DNA from: Streptomyces sp. V2I9
GTDB taxonomy: Bacteria; Actinomycetota; Actinomycetes; Streptomycetales; Streptomycetaceae
Length of the DNA: 64,000 nucleotides
Direction: 5' to 3'
Assembly (NCBI RefSeq): GCF_030817475.1
Contig: NZ_JAUSZJ010000002.1
Span: forward strand, 4,602,626-4,666,625
The notes beneath the pieces are model-generated. The model had not been told where the DNA came from. It did no database searches and saw nothing but the letters and a program-made list of their open reading frames with translations. The translations under genes were made by a program, and so were the position numbers. Positions 62,786 through 64,000 of this stretch are shown here, one piece after another; position 1 is the stretch's first letter; every line of letters begins with the position of its first letter.

Positions 62786-63250
62786 GGCTGGCTCCTTCAC
62801 GGAGGGCCGTCGGCGAGGGCGTGGAACAGCCCGGAATGGGGACGTGCGCTCACGTCCGCAAAGCGGGCGGCACCGCGCGGGCGCGATGACGGCGTTCGCT
62901 ACAGACAGGCAAAATGCGTTGCAGGCAGGCAGAAACGAGGGGCTCTTCCGTCACGCGAACCGCTGTCGGGGAGTCGTCCGGCGGCGACGGCGATGTCGGC
63001 TCCGGGCGACCGGCGAGGTGTCGGATCAACGGGACATGCGGGGCGCGGAAGAGTGGTCGGTACTGCACGGTCGACTTGGATCCATGGCAGTCCCCACCTC
63101 CTCCGGCCGGTCCCCCGTGAGGGACGACGTGTCGTCGGGACGAAGAAGAGCGACGCTTCTGCGTGCTGTCCCGACCGGCGGCCAGGCTATCAGCCGTCCC
63201 GGGCCCAATCCCGTACTTTGCCCATTCGCTACGCGATCTATGCTCGCGGC
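62786..63250. other. 465-bp intergenic region between corA and SUFU gene
   Basis: The region is divergent. On the minus strand it contains a short ORF with a perfect Shine-Dalgarno (63026-63085, listed separately). No M-box (ykoK) riboswitch pattern was recognised. A CAGGCAGGCAG direct repeat lies near 62922. The plus-strand promoter of the SUFU gene must lie near 63190-63240; AT-richer TACTTTGCCC and GATCTATGCT occur there. Confidence 0.6.
63026..63085 (-). CDS. Possible 19-aa leader peptide of corA
   Basis: Reads MDPSRPCSTDHSSAPRMSR then TGA. An ideal GGAGGAGGT (63096-63104 on the plus strand as its complement) lies 10 bp ahead. It sits 240 bp upstream of corA on the same strand. Start MDP plus prolines is reminiscent of Mg2+-sensing leader peptides such as MgtL (MEPDP...). 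No expression evidence exists. Confidence 0.35.
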   Translation of the reverse strand: MDPSRPCSTDHSSAPRMSR

Positions 63251-63835
63251 ATGGCAGAAATTCTCGCGCTGGTCGAGGCCCGGCTCGTCTCCGCGCTCGG
63301 TGAGCCGGACGCCCGCGCCGATGTGACGTTCCTCGGCACGGACCGTATCCAGGTGCTGCGCTTCCTCGACGGCGACATCGTGCGGTACGCGACGCTCGGC
63401 ATGTCGGGAGCGCCGATGGCCGACCCGACCTCCCCGCTCGCCGACCCGGTGAAGGGCCCGCGCGCCGAGCTGGTCCTCTCCGTACGGGGCGGGCTCGCCG
63501 ACACCGATCAGGTGCTGCGCCCGCTCGCCGTGCTGGCCGCCTCCCCGCAGGTCGAGGGGGTGATCGTGGCCCCCGGCGCCTCGCTGGACCTGGGTGAACC
63601 GCTGTGGCCCGAGGCGCCGTTCACGTCCGTCCTGGTCGCGGAGTCCGGCGGCCTGGTGGAGGACCTGGAGCTGGACGAGCCGATGGACCCGGTGCGCTTC
63701 CTGCCGCTGCTGCCGATGACGCACAACGAGGCCGCCTGGAAGCGGGTGCGCGGGGCGCAGGAACTCCAGGAGCGCTGGCTGACGCACGGTGCGGACCTGC
63801 GCGACCCGTTCCGCGCGTCCGTACCGCTCGACTGA
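63251..63835 (+). CDS. Suppressor-of-fused (SUFU) domain protein
   Basis: 194 aa, ATG 63251. The fold matches bacterial SUFU-domain proteins (LVLSVRGGLADTDQVLRPLAVLAASPQVEGVIVAPGASLDLG; FLPLLPMTHNEAAWKR near the end). The bacterial role is mostly unknown; some members are immunity proteins for toxins, but no toxin is visible here. Confidence 0.8.
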   Translation: MAEILALVEARLVSALGEPDARADVTFLGTDRIQVLRFLDGDIVRYATLGMSGAPMADPTSPLADPVKGPRAELVLSVRGGLADTDQVLRPLAVLAASPQVEGVIVAPGASLDLGEPLWPEAPFTSVLVAESGGLVEDLELDEPMDPVRFLPLLPMTHNEAAWKRVRGAQELQERWLTHGADLRDPFRASVPLD

Positions 63836-63919
63836 GTCCGGCGGGGGCGCGGCGCGGGGGACGCGCCGCCGACCGGGGCGGGCCGGTCCGGGGGCGGCGG
63901 CCGTGCCGCCGTGCCGAGT

Positions 63920-63968
63920 CCGGTCGGGCCGGGGGCGACCGCGGTGCCGCCGCCCCCGGCCCGACCGG
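63920..63968. terminator. Terminator after SUFU gene
   Basis: Perfect 18-bp stem CCGGTCGGGCCGGGGGCG with its complement (63951-63968) and a 13-nt loop, placed between convergent transcription units. Confidence 0.82.
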
Positions 63969-63979
63969 GTCACGGGCCG

Positions 63980-64000
63980 TCAGTCGGCGAGCGCCGTGAC
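63980..64000 (-). CDS. Possible 3' end of next gene (partial)
   Basis: The last 21 bases read on the minus strand as VTALAD and a TGA stop, just beyond the terminator hairpin, as a convergent gene would. Only seven codons are in view, so nothing can be said of its function. Confidence 0.3.
   Translation of the reverse strand, partial: VTALAD

Noticed and set aside
62786..63250. M-box or ydaO riboswitch upstream of corA
   Set aside because: No recognisable conserved core in either orientation by eye; a covariance search (Infernal/Rfam) would decide.

Overview
The window is high-GC actinobacterial DNA and almost certainly a Streptomyces chromosome arm-core region. The evidence is third-position G/C bias, GTG and TTG starts, lipoprotein and DivIVA-type genes, mycothiol biosynthesis (mshB), and a complete amf (SapB-type morphogenetic lanthipeptide) cluster. 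The AmfS precursor and the gene order amfT-amfS-amfB-amfA / convergent amfR point to the S. griseus group. No rRNA, tRNA, CRISPR, IS element or phage gene is visible.
Layout. (1) 0.1-2.7 kb: a small unknown ORF, a polyprenyl diphosphate synthase and a DUF2236 (MpaB/latex-clearing-protein-like) haem oxygenase, possibly one isoprenoid-modifying unit. (2) 3.0-7.7 kb: an LpqW-like family 5 solute-binding lipoprotein with a large charged insert, then typA/bipA. (3) 8.4-20.3 kb: two tandem, paralogous five-gene oligopeptide permease operons (binding protein, two permeases, two ATPases; Opp/BldK type), each with a strong stem-loop between the binding protein and the first permease. (4) 20.5-28.1 kb: a membrane protein, a frameshifted S9 peptidase, a 64-aa membrane protein, mshB with a coupled membrane protein, and a membrane-anchored peptidoglycan-binding protein. 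(5) 28.3-31.5 kb: acetyltransferase, MFS exporter and divergent ArsR-type regulator. (6) 31.7-39.2 kb: the amf cluster. (7) 39.5-50.1 kb: housekeeping genes: transglutaminase-like protein, GNAT, fdxC, dapC, lysozyme-like protein, dapE, LOG protein, folP paralogue, DivIVA-domain protein, tag and an enoyl-CoA hydratase. (8) 50.4-63.8 kb: DUF3117 protein, methyltransferase, ECF sigma factor with zinc anti-sigma factor, HtrA protease, TatB, Mrp, DUF1003, MgtE-N/CBS protein, lipoprotein, CorA and a SUFU-domain protein.
Regions 2, 4, 7 and 8 follow, as I recall it, the M. tuberculosis order typA-lpqW-mshB-fdxC-dapC-dapE-LOG-folP2-tag-DUF3117-MTase-sigE-rseA-htrA-tatB-mrp-DUF1003-MgtE/CBS-corA. This is an ancient actinobacterial backbone interrupted by Streptomyces-specific blocks (Opp tandem, amf island). 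Functional themes are cell-envelope stress (ECF sigma, anti-sigma, HtrA, Tat), lysine/DAP synthesis for peptidoglycan, redox buffering (mycothiol), Mg2+ transport, and aerial growth (Opp/BldK-like import, AmfS export). Strong G+C-rich stem-loops separate most units. Family assignments come from motif recognition only; no database search was possible.
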